Shown: piece after piece, positions 50,901 through 60,970 of the stretch
How the letters are laid out: each line of letters starts with the position of its first letter
Numbering within the stretch: position 1 is the stretch's first letter
Origin: Pampus argenteus
Taxonomy: Eukaryota; Chordata; Actinopteri; Scombriformes; Stromateidae
Assembly: GCA_036937835.1 (NCBI GenBank)
Contig: CM072864.1
Coordinates: 5,918,501 to 5,982,500 of the forward strand
Direction: 5' to 3'
DNA: 64,000 nucleotides
Translations under genes and position numbers: made by a program
The notes under the pieces: generated by a model
Database searches by the model: none
The model's input: the letters and a program-made list of their open reading frames with translations, nothing else
What the model was told of the DNA's origin: nothing

Positions 50901-53900
50901 TTAAAATACTTTTTTTATTACTTCTAATGTATAACCGAAGATAAAGAAAGCAGAAGAGAAAGCTAAAATGAGAAATTAAAGGACAAATGTAATCGCACAA
51001 AACATATAATGTCCATATAGGCGGTCTGTCTCTGGCCATTGAGGGTCCATCTAAGGCAGATATCAGCTGTGTAGACAACCAGGATGGGACATGCACTGTG
51101 TCGTACCTGCCCGTCCTGCCGGGAGATTACAGCATCCTGGTGAAATACAATGACAAGCACATCCCTGGCAGCCCCTTCTCTGCTAGGATTACTGGTAATA
51201 TTATTTATCCTCAACTGTTTGATTGTTTACTGGAAATATGAAGGCCACTATCACTGTTGTCCCCATTGAAAGCCGCCACATGGCCAAGAATGATCTAGTT
51301 AGTGACAGTATAACTTTGGGAACCAAAGTCATATCTCATCTTCTCTACTCCGAGTGTGTTCACGTCACTGCTGTGTCTCCAGGTGATGACTCCATGAGGA
51401 TGTCCCATCTGAAGGTGGGATCAGCCGCTGATATTCCACTAGACATTGGAGAGCTAGATCTCAGCCAGCTGACCGCCTCACTCACCACGCCCTCGGGCCG
51501 CGAGGAACCCTGTCGGCTGAAGATGCTCCGTAATGGACATGTTGGTGAGTGGGTGTCTGATGTAAACAAGTGGAAATCAAGTCGAGATTTCACGACCCCC
51601 AGATACCTGCCAGATGAGAAAACACAAGAACTCTGGGAAAGAAGTGAATTACTAATGTGCACTAATTGGACATGAATGCATAATCATGTGTGTCTGTCAC
51701 AGGCATCTCATTCGTTCCTAAGGAGATTGGAGAGCACCTGGTGAACATCAAGAAGAACGGCCGCCATATTCCTAGCAGCCCAATCTCTGTTATGATCAAC
51801 CAATCTGAGATCGGTGATGCCAGCCGTGTGCGTGTTAGTGGCCAGGGTCTGAGCGAGGCCAGGACCTTTGAGCCAGCAGAGTTCATCATCGACACTCGTG
51901 ATGCAGGTACACGCTTGATAAAAGTATTTATGTTATGTCTTAAAAACTTGTTACGTTTCATTTTAAATCATCTAGATTTAAAAAAAAAAATTCACACACT
52001 CTTATATTTATTCCATACAGGCTACGGTGGTCTGAGTCTGTCCATTGAGGGACCCAGTAAAGTGGACATTAACACTGAGGACCAGGAGGATGGCACCTGT
52101 AAAGTAACCTACTGCCCCACTGAACCTGGCAATTACATCATCAACATCAAGTTCGCTGACCAACACGTTCCAGGTGCATAACTTCTAAAATAACCAGAGA
52201 TCACAGAGCAGATGTTGTTCTGAATTATTAAACTGAAAATCAAATCAAAATTGTGTGTGTGTGTATGTGCACAGGGAGTGCATTCACAGTGAAGGTAACA
52301 GGCGAGGGCAGGATGAAGGAGAGCATCACCAGGAAGAGGACAGCAGCATCAGTCGCCAATGTTGGCAGCCAGTGCGACCTCAGCCTCAAGATCCCAGGTA
52401 AATAATAACATCACAGTATGTTTCTCTGTGGTCAACGCCACATTTGTGTGCCTTGTTAGATGTGTTACTCAACCATTCCAATACATATAGTCTCATACAT
52501 GTGTCTGCCTGTCTTGTCAGAGATCAGCATAGCGGACATGACTGCTCAGGTGACCAGCCCATCCGGCCAGGTTCACAAGGCTGACATAATGGAGGGAGAG
52601 AACAACACCTACTGCATTCGTTTCGTCCCCACTGAGACTGGTGTGCACACAGTGTGTGTGAAATACAACGGCGTGCACGTGTCTGGAAGCCCATTCCAGT
52701 TTACTGTTGGGCCCCTGGGAGAGGGAGGAGCACATAAGGTCCGTGCAGGAGGGCCAGGTCTGGAGAGAGCAGAGGCTGGAGTACCAGGTTGGTGTATTGG
52801 CTGGATTATTAGTGTGCGCGTGTTGTGATAAATTGTTGAACATGCTGTATCTGACTCTGTTTTGACCCCCATCTTGTGTGCAGCTGAATTTAGCATCTGG
52901 ACGAGGGAGGCTGGAGCGGGAGGTCTCAGTATTGCTGTCGAGGGGCCAAGCAAGGCTGAAATTGCCTTTGAGGACCGCAAAGACGGCTCAAGTGGAGTGT
53001 CCTACATTGTGCAGGAGCCTGGTGAGAGTAGAGACAGGGAAAGGTTCACGAAGGCTGGAAAACTCAAAGCATGCTGGAGTGAAACACATTATCTTCTTAA
53101 ATGCGGCTTTATTATTATAGTACTGCATGTATGTGGCCGTTGGTAATATAGCTGATTGCCTTTCAATGGAGAAGCTGTGGAGCCCTGTCAGTGTTTTTGT
53201 TTGTGACTGTTGAAGTGACAAGACATCAATTCTCCTGTAGGAGACTACGAGGTGTCGATCCGTTTCAATGAGGAGCACATCCCCGACAGCCCCTTCATCG
53301 TCCCCGTCGCCTCGCCGTCGGACGACGCCCGTCGCCTCACTGTTGCCAGTCTTCAGGTGAGGCTCTGAGACACACACACATCCGTGTGCACACACACCAG
53401 GCCACAGTACACTGCCCACAATGCAGCAGCAGCTTGTAGTTTGACTTTTTGTCAGATTGAAGTAGTAATATCATGAACACAATGCTGTACAATACAAGAA
53501 ACTTATAATAGGATATGTAATAAGTTCTAAAAGTTTAATGTTCAATACTTTGGTTGCAGAGTAGTGAAAGTCTTAAAGAGTTGTTTAAGATGAGGTCAGA
53601 GTTGCAGGTATAGGATCAGCGGCTGCTACATTGTTGGGCAGTGCAAAGGCTTCTGGTATACTAGAGGACTGTGTGTGTTTCTCGTGCCTCATTCTAAAGG
53701 CTTTCAACAGCCTCCCACCTCTTAAAAGTGATGCGGGGCGCTAAAGGGTTAAAGAGGTCTGACATGGGCTGTTTTTCCTCTCTGTCTCTGTACACACTCA
53801 CTAAAGTACACGCAGTACTGTGGAAGCCCGCTGCTGACAGAAAAAGAAAAAAATTATGAACTAAGTCAACCTTCTGCGATAAGGCATATATGGTCATTTT

Positions 53901-55670
53901 GACTTATTTTTATGATGCATAACTTTTCATCTATTTTTTTGCCTCTCCTGGCAGAAAATGGCTTCCATACAATACTGGCCTTCATAAATGAACATACATT
54001 TTTACATGCATGCAGACAGCTCAGACACGTTCACACATATAGACATGCTGTGTCTTGTTCTCATAAAAACAACCTCATTTTTCACCTTCTCTGTCCTCTT
54101 CAGTTTCTCTTCAACTTACACAAACACCTGCTGTCTTTGCCGTTTTACTGTACAGCCCTCCTCTTTAGCCTTGTTAGCCCCCTCCAGGTAAGGAGTAGCA
54201 AAAATATGTCTGAATATGTAGAGGTCAGCAGGGCAACGTTAGCTGTAGATATCTGCTTTATTCAATAATGGTGATACAGTGTTGAGTGTGTGAGTATGTG
54301 TTGTTGAGCAGGAGTCGGGCTTGAAGGTGAACCAACCAGCATCATTTGCTGTCAGCCTTAATGGAGCGAAGGGTGTGATCGACGCAAAGGTCCACAGCCC
54401 ATCAGGAGCACTCGAAGAGTGTTGCATCACTGAGATTGACCAAGGTAACCGCAGGGAAGGCTGAACTCATCTGAACTCCTGATTACACTGAAATGACGTC
54501 GCGTATTTGGGGAGAATATTTGTGGCATTCCCTATTTTCCCCTCCTCTGTTTGTCTAGATAAGTACGCAGTCCGGTTCATCCCCAGAGAGAATGGTCTCT
54601 ATCTAATTGATGTGAAGTTCAATGGAAGTCACATCCCTGGTAGTCCATTTAAGATCCGTGTTGGAGAGGCGGGCCAGGCCGGAGACCCTGGGATGGTGTC
54701 TGCCTATGGAGCAGGGTTGGAGGGAGGCACCACAGGTAACACGCTGCCCCTCTACACAGAACCAACAGAACCTCAATCATCAGATCAATCCTCATCTGTC
54801 TTTCATTAATCTCCCAGGTACTGCATGTGAATTTGTGGTGAACACGAGCAACGCAGGCCCTGGAGCTTTAGCCGTGACCATCGACGGGCCCTCCAAGGTG
54901 AAGATGGACTGTGTGGAGTGCCCCGAGGGCTACAGGGTCACGTACATCCCAATGGCCCCCGGAAACTATCTCATCTCCATCAAATACGGCGGTCCTTACC
55001 ACATCGTCGGAAGCCCCTTCAAGGCCAAGATCACTGGTGAGGAAGAAGAAAAAAGTGCTAGATTTGATATAAAATGCAAAAAAATGGACTAAAACTAAAT
55101 GTAAATTGTCCATCTTCCAGGTGCCAAGCTTGTGTCCAGCCACAGTATGCATGAAACCTCTTCTGTCATGGTTGACCCTGTGACTTGTGCAATCAGCTGT
55201 AGTCAGCAGGCTGCTCCCACCCAGTCGGATGCCAGCAAGGTGACGGCTAAGGGCCTGGGTCTGACCAAGGGCTTCATTGGTCAGAAGAACAGCTTCAGTG
55301 TTGACTGTAGCAAAGCAGGTGTGTATGATGGTGATGTTTGTTACCAAATTAAATTACTCGCAACTTGTCCCAGTGCAAGCTCAGGAGTGAGGCGCAAATG
55401 TATAATGCCATATTATAAGTGTACTGTATGGCACCATCAGTTACATATCGATGTAGATACTCATGTGCTCCGTCTCTGTCCACAGGTCGTAACATGCTTC
55501 TGGTTGGTGTGGATGGCCCCAAAGTCCCCTGTGAGGAGATCCTAGTGAAACATTTGGGCAACCGTCTGTACAACGTCAGCTACCAGCTCAAAGAGAAGGG
55601 AGAGTACATCCTGGTGGTCAAATGGGGAGATGAGCACATCCCCGGCAGTCCCTACCACATCACTGTCTAA
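23626..55670 (+). CDS. flna: Filamin A, complete, 2544 aa, predicted 23 Ig repeats
   Basis: An actin-crosslinking scaffold of the cell cortex. Coding exons: 23626-23995, 34196-34447, 35747-35844, 37001-37148, 37261-37379, 37463-37540, 37727-37889, 37977-38177, 40104-40241, 40799-40925, 40994-41130, 41220-41416, 41510-41623, 41790-41933, 42092-42215, 42454-42614, 42733-42823, 42938-43107, 43666-43783, 44242-44354, 44472-44621, 44758-45076, 45307-45480, 45587-45749, 45849-46009, 46159-46326, 46461-46584, 46706-46862, 46951-47140, 47816-47839, 48364-48611, 49507-49581, 50299-50398, 50494-50634, 50738-50866, 51021-51194, 51383-51544, 51703-51906, 52021-52173, 52275-52397, 52521-52787, 52884-53021, 53241-53356, 54312-54444, 54559-54735, 54818-55036, 55121-55318, 55486-55670. 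All junctions are GT-AG and in phase. Residues about 40-265 form two CH domains (actin binding), followed by Ig-like filamin repeats, hinge 1 (about 1648-1690), hinge 2 (about 2418-2445) and the final dimerisation repeat ending SPYHITV. The start is supported by DAEMPATEKDLAEDAPWKK downstream, as in human FLNA. Hinge 1 is present, the extra insert in repeat 20 typical of FLNC is absent, and rpl10 and emd flank the gene, so FLNA is favoured over FLNB/FLNC. Human repeat 9 has no counterpart. Confidence 0.96.
25620..25890 (-). repeat. Dispersed repeat copy with internal stem
   Basis: GACTATTTCTTGGC (25682-25695) pairs exactly with GCCAAGAAATAGTC (25772-25785). The minus-strand reading of the right part (CAGCACCTCTAAAG, then CTAATTAACA) parallels the core of the TIR element at 8238-8462 (AGCACCTCTAAAG, then CTAGTTAACA). 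The gTGACTTCCTGGAG motif recurs near 43330. It looks like a common fish interspersed repeat. Confidence 0.6.
30209..30233. repeat. (TTG)n trinucleotide repeat
   Basis: About eight tandem TTG units in flna intron 2. Confidence 0.9.
33150..33610 (-). mobile_element. L2-like LINE reverse transcriptase remnant
   Basis: Read on the minus strand, 33541-33590 gives HHYADDTLIS, matching the HCYADDTQLY catalytic motif region of L2-type reverse transcriptases. Further along, 33190-33270 gives AATRVVTRTRG followed by a degraded LHWLPV-like block, the usual L2 C-terminal signature (AARILTRTR, then HITP and LHWLPV). Frameshifts and stops break it throughout. It lies in flna intron 2, antisense to the gene. 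Confidence 0.65.
34676..34722. repeat. Perfect inverted repeat (21-bp arms, 5-bp loop)
   Basis: AAAAACCCTGCTAAACCAACT, then TTTTT, then the exact reverse complement. It lies about 230 bp downstream of the exon 34196-34447, inside an flna intron, so the pre-mRNA can form a stable hairpin. Confidence 0.95.
36065..36094. repeat. (GT)n microsatellite in an flna intron
   Basis: A perfect GT tract of about 30 bp between CH2 exons. Confidence 0.9.
38178..40103 (+). other. flna: flna intron between exons for repeats 2 and 3, nothing recognised
   Basis: An intron of about 1.9 kb, AT-rich in its middle. Open frames inside (for example 38375-38749) lack homology and splice support. Confidence 0.85.
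41941..41970. repeat. (CA)n tract abutting an flna 5' splice site
   Basis: The donor of exon 41790-41933 reads GTGAGTACACACA and runs directly into about 15 CA units. Intronic CA repeats are known binding sites of hnRNP L. Confidence 0.9.
43230..43505. repeat. Dispersed repeat copy in an flna intron
   Basis: It contains AAGCTATAGTTTAGCATAAA, GAACAGCTATCCT and GTGACTTCCTGGAGTTTCTG, all shared with the family described at 8238-8462 and 25620-25890. No coding content. Confidence 0.55.
44622..44757 (+). other. flna: Intron at the position where filamin repeat 9 is missing
   Basis: A 136-bp phase-0 intron joins the end of repeat 8 (GSPFSPTAYPATDPSK) to VRCSGPGLERAKVGETGEF, the counterpart of the start of human repeat 10 (VKCSGPGLERA). 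Human FLNA has the whole of repeat 9, about 93 residues, between these points. The intron is far too short to hide it and shows no open frame. It contains a perfect 20-bp palindrome at 44663-44682. The donor is GTTGGG, weaker than most in this gene. Confidence 0.8.
47285..47400. repeat. Dispersed repeat fragment in an flna intron
   Basis: CTTTATGCTAAGCTAAGCTAAC preceded by GAGCCAGGCTAGCAG matches one end of the TIR-type family at 8238-8462. It sits upstream of the 24-nt microexon at 47816. Confidence 0.55.
47816..47839 (+). other. flna: flna 24-nt microexon in repeat 15
   Basis: The exon is flanked by a pyrimidine-rich acceptor (CCTATTGTCAG) and donor GTAAGC. It inserts the residues VSIGGHGL in frame between repeat 15 strands. 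This equals the 8-residue alternatively spliced segment that distinguishes the two annotated human FLNA isoforms. Skipping it keeps the frame, so the fish gene can also make a form 8 residues shorter. Confidence 0.9.
48860..49215 (-). mobile_element. LINE reverse transcriptase remnant in an flna intron
   Basis: On the minus strand, 48998-49035 encodes GVPQGSILGPVLF and 48918-48950 encodes LYADDTVLYW. These are the two classic non-LTR reverse transcriptase blocks in the correct order and spacing. A DACNWFKDY segment precedes them. A stop and frameshift lie between the blocks, so the element is dead. It is antisense to flna, between repeat 15 and hinge 1. Confidence 0.8.
49507..50398 (+). other. 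flna: flna hinge 1 exons
   Basis: Exon 49507-49581 encodes a Gln-rich flexible linker (ALEGAPSDQLMQQSQMPQYY). Exon 50299-50398 completes it (ATDRPMGMNGLDV) and begins repeat 16 (GLRPFDLVIPFTIQKGEIT). In human FLNA this hinge separates rod 1 from rod 2, gives flexibility and is a calpain cleavage region. The linker sequence is diverged and slightly shorter than in human, but in the expected place. Confidence 0.88.
55121..55670 (+). other. flna: flna hinge 2 and C-terminal dimerisation repeat
   Basis: Exon 55121-55318 starts AKLVSSHSMHETSSV, matching the human hinge 2 sequence that begins with RLVSNHSLHETSSV. A divergent Ala/Gln/Thr linker follows, then the start of the last repeat (DASKVTAKGLGLTKGFIGQK). 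Exon 55486-55670 completes the repeat (NMLLVGVDGPKVPCEEILVK, then WGDEHIPGSPYHITV) and ends with TAA. This repeat mediates filamin homodimerisation in the family. Confidence 0.95.
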
Positions 55671-57185
55671 AACCCAGCTTCACGATCAGAAACTCATCAT
55701 ACCACTGTTTTAACATAACAACAATTCCATTGAGAATCCAAACAATCATTGTTTACAGCTCCAATTCCCTCCCATGTTACAAATTAAGATTTTTTATCCA
55801 TTTTTTTTTTTTTTTTTTGCTTCTTGTTTTGTAACTATTTAACCGACTAGAAAACTGTCACGTCAGCCAAAACTCCTGAACCTTTTATCAACCAACATCT
55901 TCAGTGTCCAGGCTTATTATAAACCCAGTCTAATATCTCCCAAAGATAAAAACCCATAGACACTGATTATCCCATCATGTTATTAACTCCATTTTCCTTC
56001 TGCTAATCACATCCTTCGGTAAATTCTTGGGAGGAGAAAGATGCACCTTTTTTTTATATTACTGTAAAGTAGCAGTCAATTGTGCCTTAGGCCTTTTACA
56101 TTTTCCGTCATGGACATACTGTAAGTGGACATTAGTACACAGTCTGAACTAGTGTAGAACGATAGCATAGCTCTTAGCGTAGCAACAGTAGATTTTTGGC
56201 CTCGCTGAGCCTAGCATTGGATGGAAGGTTACTGTTTACACTGGAGGAGCTACTCTCATACACATAAATAATGGATTCACTTTTATGTAGGCTTTTTATA
56301 TGAACAATCACAGGACTTTAGCCAAAGAGTGCCAGAAGTAAAGTGCCTTCCTGACACACTGTGACACTCTTTTGGTGCAACAACTTTAATTGTCCATTAA
56401 AAAAGTCATATGAGCGTCTGTTACTTATACACGGGGTAGTTTTTTGTAGTGTTTCTGCTCAGTAAATGCTCAGCACTCGGCCCAGTCCACTTCTAGCGTG
56501 TGTTGTTCATGATTTCTTTTTTTTTTGTTTTGTTTTAACTAACCTAGTTGTTTTACCTGCTGCTAGTGTGATCCAGTTTTAGGCAGTGCTGTGTTCTTAA
56601 AACCGTAGTACGGATCGGAGTAGAGAAATAGTTACAGAAGATTAAAGGAGGAGGAGGAGAAAAGACACATTTCACAGTAGCTTACTCGTGGTTTGTCTCG
56701 CACATGCTGGGAAAAAAAACGACGCTTTCTGTGTGCTTTTCATGTGTGACACCGACATGTTGCTCTGCATGTTCATTAGGCTGCGAAACTCTTCAGAAAA
56801 GCTTCTGATTCAGAATAACATCGAACATAAACGGGCGTCGTCACTTTTGAGTATGGAACTTTTTGCATATGAATTTAAAAAGTTTTTAAAAAAAAAAAAA
56901 AAGGGAAAGAAAATTGTGTTCGACGGAAAGGCTGAAGACGATGTGATGTCACGTCCTTTAAAAAACGCAATGACCAAAAAACAGGAGAGCAGAAGTTGCT
57001 TTGTTTTTTGTATCTCACCCCTTCAGCTGCCACCCACCCCTCCCTTCATTCTTCCAGCTCGCTTTGTGCCTAATCTATACATCAGAACAAAAAAAAAAAT
57101 CAATCTTGTCCTAAATAAAAAAAAAGGCTTTAAAAGTGTTTGTAAGACAGTATTTTGATACACAATAAAGTTGTATAAGTATTTT
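55671..57185 (+). terminator. flna: flna 3'UTR and polyadenylation signal
   Basis: About 1.5 kb follows the stop. It contains a poly-T tract (55800-55818), a poly-A tract (56888-56901) and a canonical AATAAA at 57164-57169, with an earlier AATAAA at 57114-57119. The UTR length fits vertebrate FLNA. The exact cleavage site is inferred. Confidence 0.7.
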
Positions 57186-57387
57186 TCTGTCAATCTAACG
57201 GCTGTGTGTTTTGTGTGTCTTTGAATAAATGAATATATATCAAGATTGTACCATCTAAAACACACAACATAAACTTAATGACAATTCACTTACATTTACA
57301 GTGTTTCACAATATACTGAGTAAACTCTGTTAAACAGCTTCTATCAGTTTTTGATGAAGCTTGGTGGAAATGTTGACGTGTGTGTGT

Positions 57388-57390
<3 letters not shown>

Positions 57391-57429
<39 letters not shown>
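57391..57429. repeat. (TG)n microsatellite downstream of flna
   Basis: A perfect 39-bp TG tract about 210 bp past the flna polyadenylation signal. Confidence 0.95.
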
Positions 57430-57432
<3 letters not shown>

Positions 57433-58118
57433 CACACACTGGAGTTTCCAGAGTGGAACATGTGTACATTACTGGAGTCTGGAGCCAACGCCCTTCCTGG
57501 AAAACTGACTGACTTTCTACCACCAGAGGGCGCTGCAGAGAGAGACCAGCTTATTCTTACCTAAAATACCTTCAAGATACTGTTTGAGCAATAAAGCCTT
57601 TTATTTTATTCATGAAGGAGTAACAGCATCATCAACAACATTTTCAATCCACAATATTTTAATGTTAACAGGAGAAAACGACACGTATCACACCTTTTAA
57701 CTGGTATTTTTCATGAATGAATCAACATTTCAAATACATGTTCCACATCAGTCCCAAAACCTTTCACATAAATGCATTCAATAAATTCAATAAATAAATG
57801 TATGAACATCTACTGGCTTCAGAAATGTAATTTATATATACGTGTTAAGTATTAATATTATTGTATAATTTAAAAAATAAAAATATGCTCACGAACATTT
57901 TGTGACAAAATATTAGTTTGAAAGCATTCATTTCAGATCAATGAGTAATAAGCCTGACCATATTTTTCCATGCTGATAACTATAACTTTATGTCTTGTCT
58001 GGCTTTGGCTATATGCTGGTGATGGATAATAAAGATCCTTGAACGGATTCAGAGTATGTAAACAGTGACTGTGTTCATTGATCAGTGATCTTACATTGAT
58101 TGATTAGGCAGGTTAGTG

Positions 58119-58180
58119 TTAAACTGTGATGTGTGAAGCGTCCAGATGTTAAAGTGGGATGTGTGAAGCGTCCAGATGTT
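58119..58180. repeat. 30-bp direct tandem repeat upstream of emd
   Basis: The block GATGTGTGAAGCGTCCAGAT occurs twice in tandem with a 30-bp period, just upstream of the inferred emd first exon. Confidence 0.9.
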
Positions 58181-58692
58181 GCCAGACGTGACGCTGCTCC
58201 AGTCGGCTCCTCCTCTGCTTTCAGAGACGTTTTTATTTTCAACCCAGGACACTCAAAGGTAAACGACTTCCTCTCATTTACAGTTTGAAACAATGCATTT
58301 TCTTTTTATTTATTGCTATCTTTATTAATTTGTTATCTTTATCTCTTCCGCGACATTTGAAATGTTTGTTTAAGGATCAGTTTCTCTTTGTTTCTCTGCC
58401 CTCAACATATCCATATATAGCAATAAACGTGTTGGTAGCGTTTTTTAGAAAACTTACGTTGTAACGTCAAATTATTTGCTTTTTATTTTTTTTATTTTTT
58501 ACATTTTTTAAAGAAATGTTGCGTTTACTATAATTCAGCGTTTCTTTTTTCTGAGCTTTTCCTGCTGGGCTGCAGGACTCACAACTCACCGCCCTTTCTG
58601 CCTTCGCCATGCTGTTTCTTTCTATGTATCAATCTATCAATATATCAATCAATACATATCAATCGATCTATCTGCCTGTGTAGCCTGTAGGG

Positions 58693-59942
58693 ATGTCTTT
58701 GAGTGAGAAAAGTGACGAGGAAATCACCAAGTTGCTTGCTGAGTATGGCGTCAAACACGGACCCATAGTAGGTGAGAAAAAGCATTTATCATTAATATAA
58801 CAAGACAGACAGATACACTGTGTGTACTTATATATATATACTTAATATATATGCACAAATCTGCATAAACACACACATACACACACTTCACACCCATCTA
58901 TTATTTCCATTCATTGCTTTTTCATTGCCATTTAGTCCATTTTGGACATTACTAGTTCTTTCCATTTGGCTGTACTTATCAATATTCTGAGTAAACTTAA
59001 TATGACTTAATGTATTCATATTTTTTTCGTTTGCGTGAACATAGACTCGACTCGGAAGCTGTACGAGAAGAAGCTTGAGAAGGTGATGGAGGACGCTCCA
59101 GTGAAAGTCTCCTCTGATAAGACCTACTACAGAGAGGAAGGTAGGCTGGCCTGCACTGTTCGTATACTTCACTCATTTCAAACCTGGATCCAATAATCAG
59201 CTAAATAATGTCTGATGTTGATGTACAGGCTGGTGCTGACACTGCTAAATGTAGTGTAATTTACTCCAAGCCTTGTGTCCAAGTCTGATGTGTTTTCTAT
59301 CTTTACAGAGGAGGTCATCACCTACACGACATACCACAGCCCGGTGAGTCCTGATTGGCTGCTTGTCTCCCTGCATTTGTGTCAAAATCATATGCCCTGT
59401 GACTGTCTCACAACCCTTCCTGCTTTTATTTTCATAGGTTAGACATGGAGGTTATGTGGACATGTGAGTACAGTTTCAACACGCATGCACACACACACAC
59501 ACAGTTTAAAACAAGATAAAATATGTCAGATTACTGCACTAGTATTATAATATCACTCAATACTTTACATTGCTGGATTAAAATGTAAATATTTCTCCAC
59601 CCAGGCTGAAACAAAGAGGTAAAGCTGAGCCTGATGAAGACAAGGAATCAGATCAAGATACAGAGTGAGTTTTGTAATATAAACTACTTGTGTGTATTTG
59701 AGCAAATACGTTCACACATCCTTGTCTAAATTTCCTCCCATGACCACAGGACCTCTATCCAGAGCAGCAGCAGAACAGCGAATCACAGTGCAGGACGATC
59801 CAGGGAGCCAATCACAAAGTCCGGAGGCTGCGTGTGGAAGGTGATTCGGCTGCTGCTGCTGTTAGCGGTGTTAGCAGCTGTCTTCTACTACGCCTACTGC
59901 CATGTGAGGAACGGTGAAAAAAAAACTCCTTTCAGACTTTAA
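58693..59942 (+). CDS. emd: Emerin (LEM-domain inner nuclear membrane protein), 162 aa
   Basis: Coding exons: 58693-58771, 59045-59140, 59309-59343, 59438-59463, 59605-59664 and 59750-59942. All are GT-AG and in phase to a TAA. Residues 1-42 form the LEM domain (LSEKSDEEITKLLAEYGVKHGPIV, then TRKLYEKKLEKV), which binds the chromatin protein BAF. The middle is short and acidic/Ser-rich. Residues about 130-150 (VIRLLLLLAVLAAVFYYAYC) are a single membrane anchor near the C-terminus, with a short lumenal tail. This LEM plus C-terminal anchor layout, six exons and the flna neighbour point to emerin rather than LAP2 or MAN1. Human emerin is 254 aa; most of the Ser-rich middle is absent here. A donor at 58259 (AAAG|GTAAAC) suggests a non-coding first exon at about 58180-58258. 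A likely polyadenylation signal (ATTAAA) is near 60642. Confidence 0.88.
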
Positions 59943-60660
59943 TGATCAATAGATCTGATTTGCTTTTAGGATGTCTGGTTCAAAACTCATTTCCATTGAT
60001 TTCTTAGCAGATTACAGAGCTTTTGCTCCTTTAGTCCAACATTTGACAACTATTAGTAAAGTTATATCACATTCCATGAAATTTTAAAGGTTATTATAGT
60101 TTTTTACTGTCAACTTGTGCAGAGCCAAACAAATGAACAAGTATTGTATATGTAGTCAAAGCCTCGTATATATCTTATTCCTCTGTGCCATAAGACCTCC
60201 AAAAACTATTAAAAACTCACCAATGAGCCACACTGTTACACTGAGTGACATGTACCGTCATTACTATGAACACACACACTGTAGTTTATTTTGACTCAAT
60301 TCCACAAACAGTGTCCTTCTGTCAGAAATATGCTATAAAATTAATTGTGTATTATTCCACTGCAGAAAATAGTCCCCAACAAATGCACCATTTCCCTATT
60401 TGAGTAACGTTTGCTAAAAACTACAGTGACGAGCTGTTTTAGAAAAATGTCTTAAATGTTCCACTATGTTTACTACTATGCAAAGCATTTGTGTTTTAAT
60501 TGCTTAAAAGAGGTGTTTGTTTGTTTTTATTTGTAAGATAATGTAATGAGATAGCACAACAGACTTTTTACAAGTTGAAGCCTTTTATGTCATCATGAAA
60601 AACTAAAAACCAAAGACTGTTGTCTATATGATAAATGTCAATTAAAAGATATTTGAACAA
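59943..60660 (+). terminator. emd: emd 3'UTR (approximate)
   Basis: AT-rich sequence after the emd stop with no other gene. ATTAAA near 60642 in AATTAAAAGATATTTG is the best polyadenylation signal candidate; AATAAA at about 60791 is an alternative. Confidence 0.45.
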
Positions 60661-60970
60661 GTGATTCCTCTGTGAACTAGATTATTTAAAGTCATATTTT
60701 GGATAGAAAATCAATCAACCTTATTCGACAAATAAGTCTGCTGAGGAGCCGCAGTGTTGAGATGGAGGCAACAGTTCTTCATCTGGACAAATAAACCTAA
60801 AACTTTATGAATGACAGATACTATTAGAGGTCTGGGAGGAGACGGGGGGGGTGGACTGACCCTTTAAATGGACCAGTAGGAAGGAAAAAAAAGGTTCACC
60901 TCCATAGCTCCAGTCCCAGAACACAATTAACACAAACTGAAATTTAATTTAGTGAATAAAATGTTAAGTG
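60661..60970. other. emd-ninjurin convergent intergenic spacer
   Basis: A short AT-rich spacer between two convergent transcripts. Nothing recognisable apart from possible late polyadenylation signals for either gene. Confidence 0.5.

Larger units (their letters stand above)
57186..58180. other. flna-emd intergenic spacer
   Basis: It contains a 39-bp (TG)n tract (57391-57429), AT-rich sequence, and a stretch ending in AATAAAGATCCTTGAA near 58030 that may be the tail of an old retroelement. A 30-bp direct repeat lies at 58119-58180. No gene seen. Confidence 0.6.

Noticed and set aside
54868..55347. 159-aa minus-strand open frame
   Set aside because: It is antisense to two flna exons and reads through an intron; an artefact of coding composition.
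23626..55670. FLNB or FLNC identity for the filamin gene
   Set aside because: The sequence is closest to human FLNA as recalled, lacks the large FLNC insert in repeat 20, and lies between rpl10 and emd as expected of FLNA.
56688..57158. 156-aa open frame on the plus strand
   Set aside because: It lies in the flna 3'UTR, includes poly-A-coded lysine runs and matches no family I recognise.
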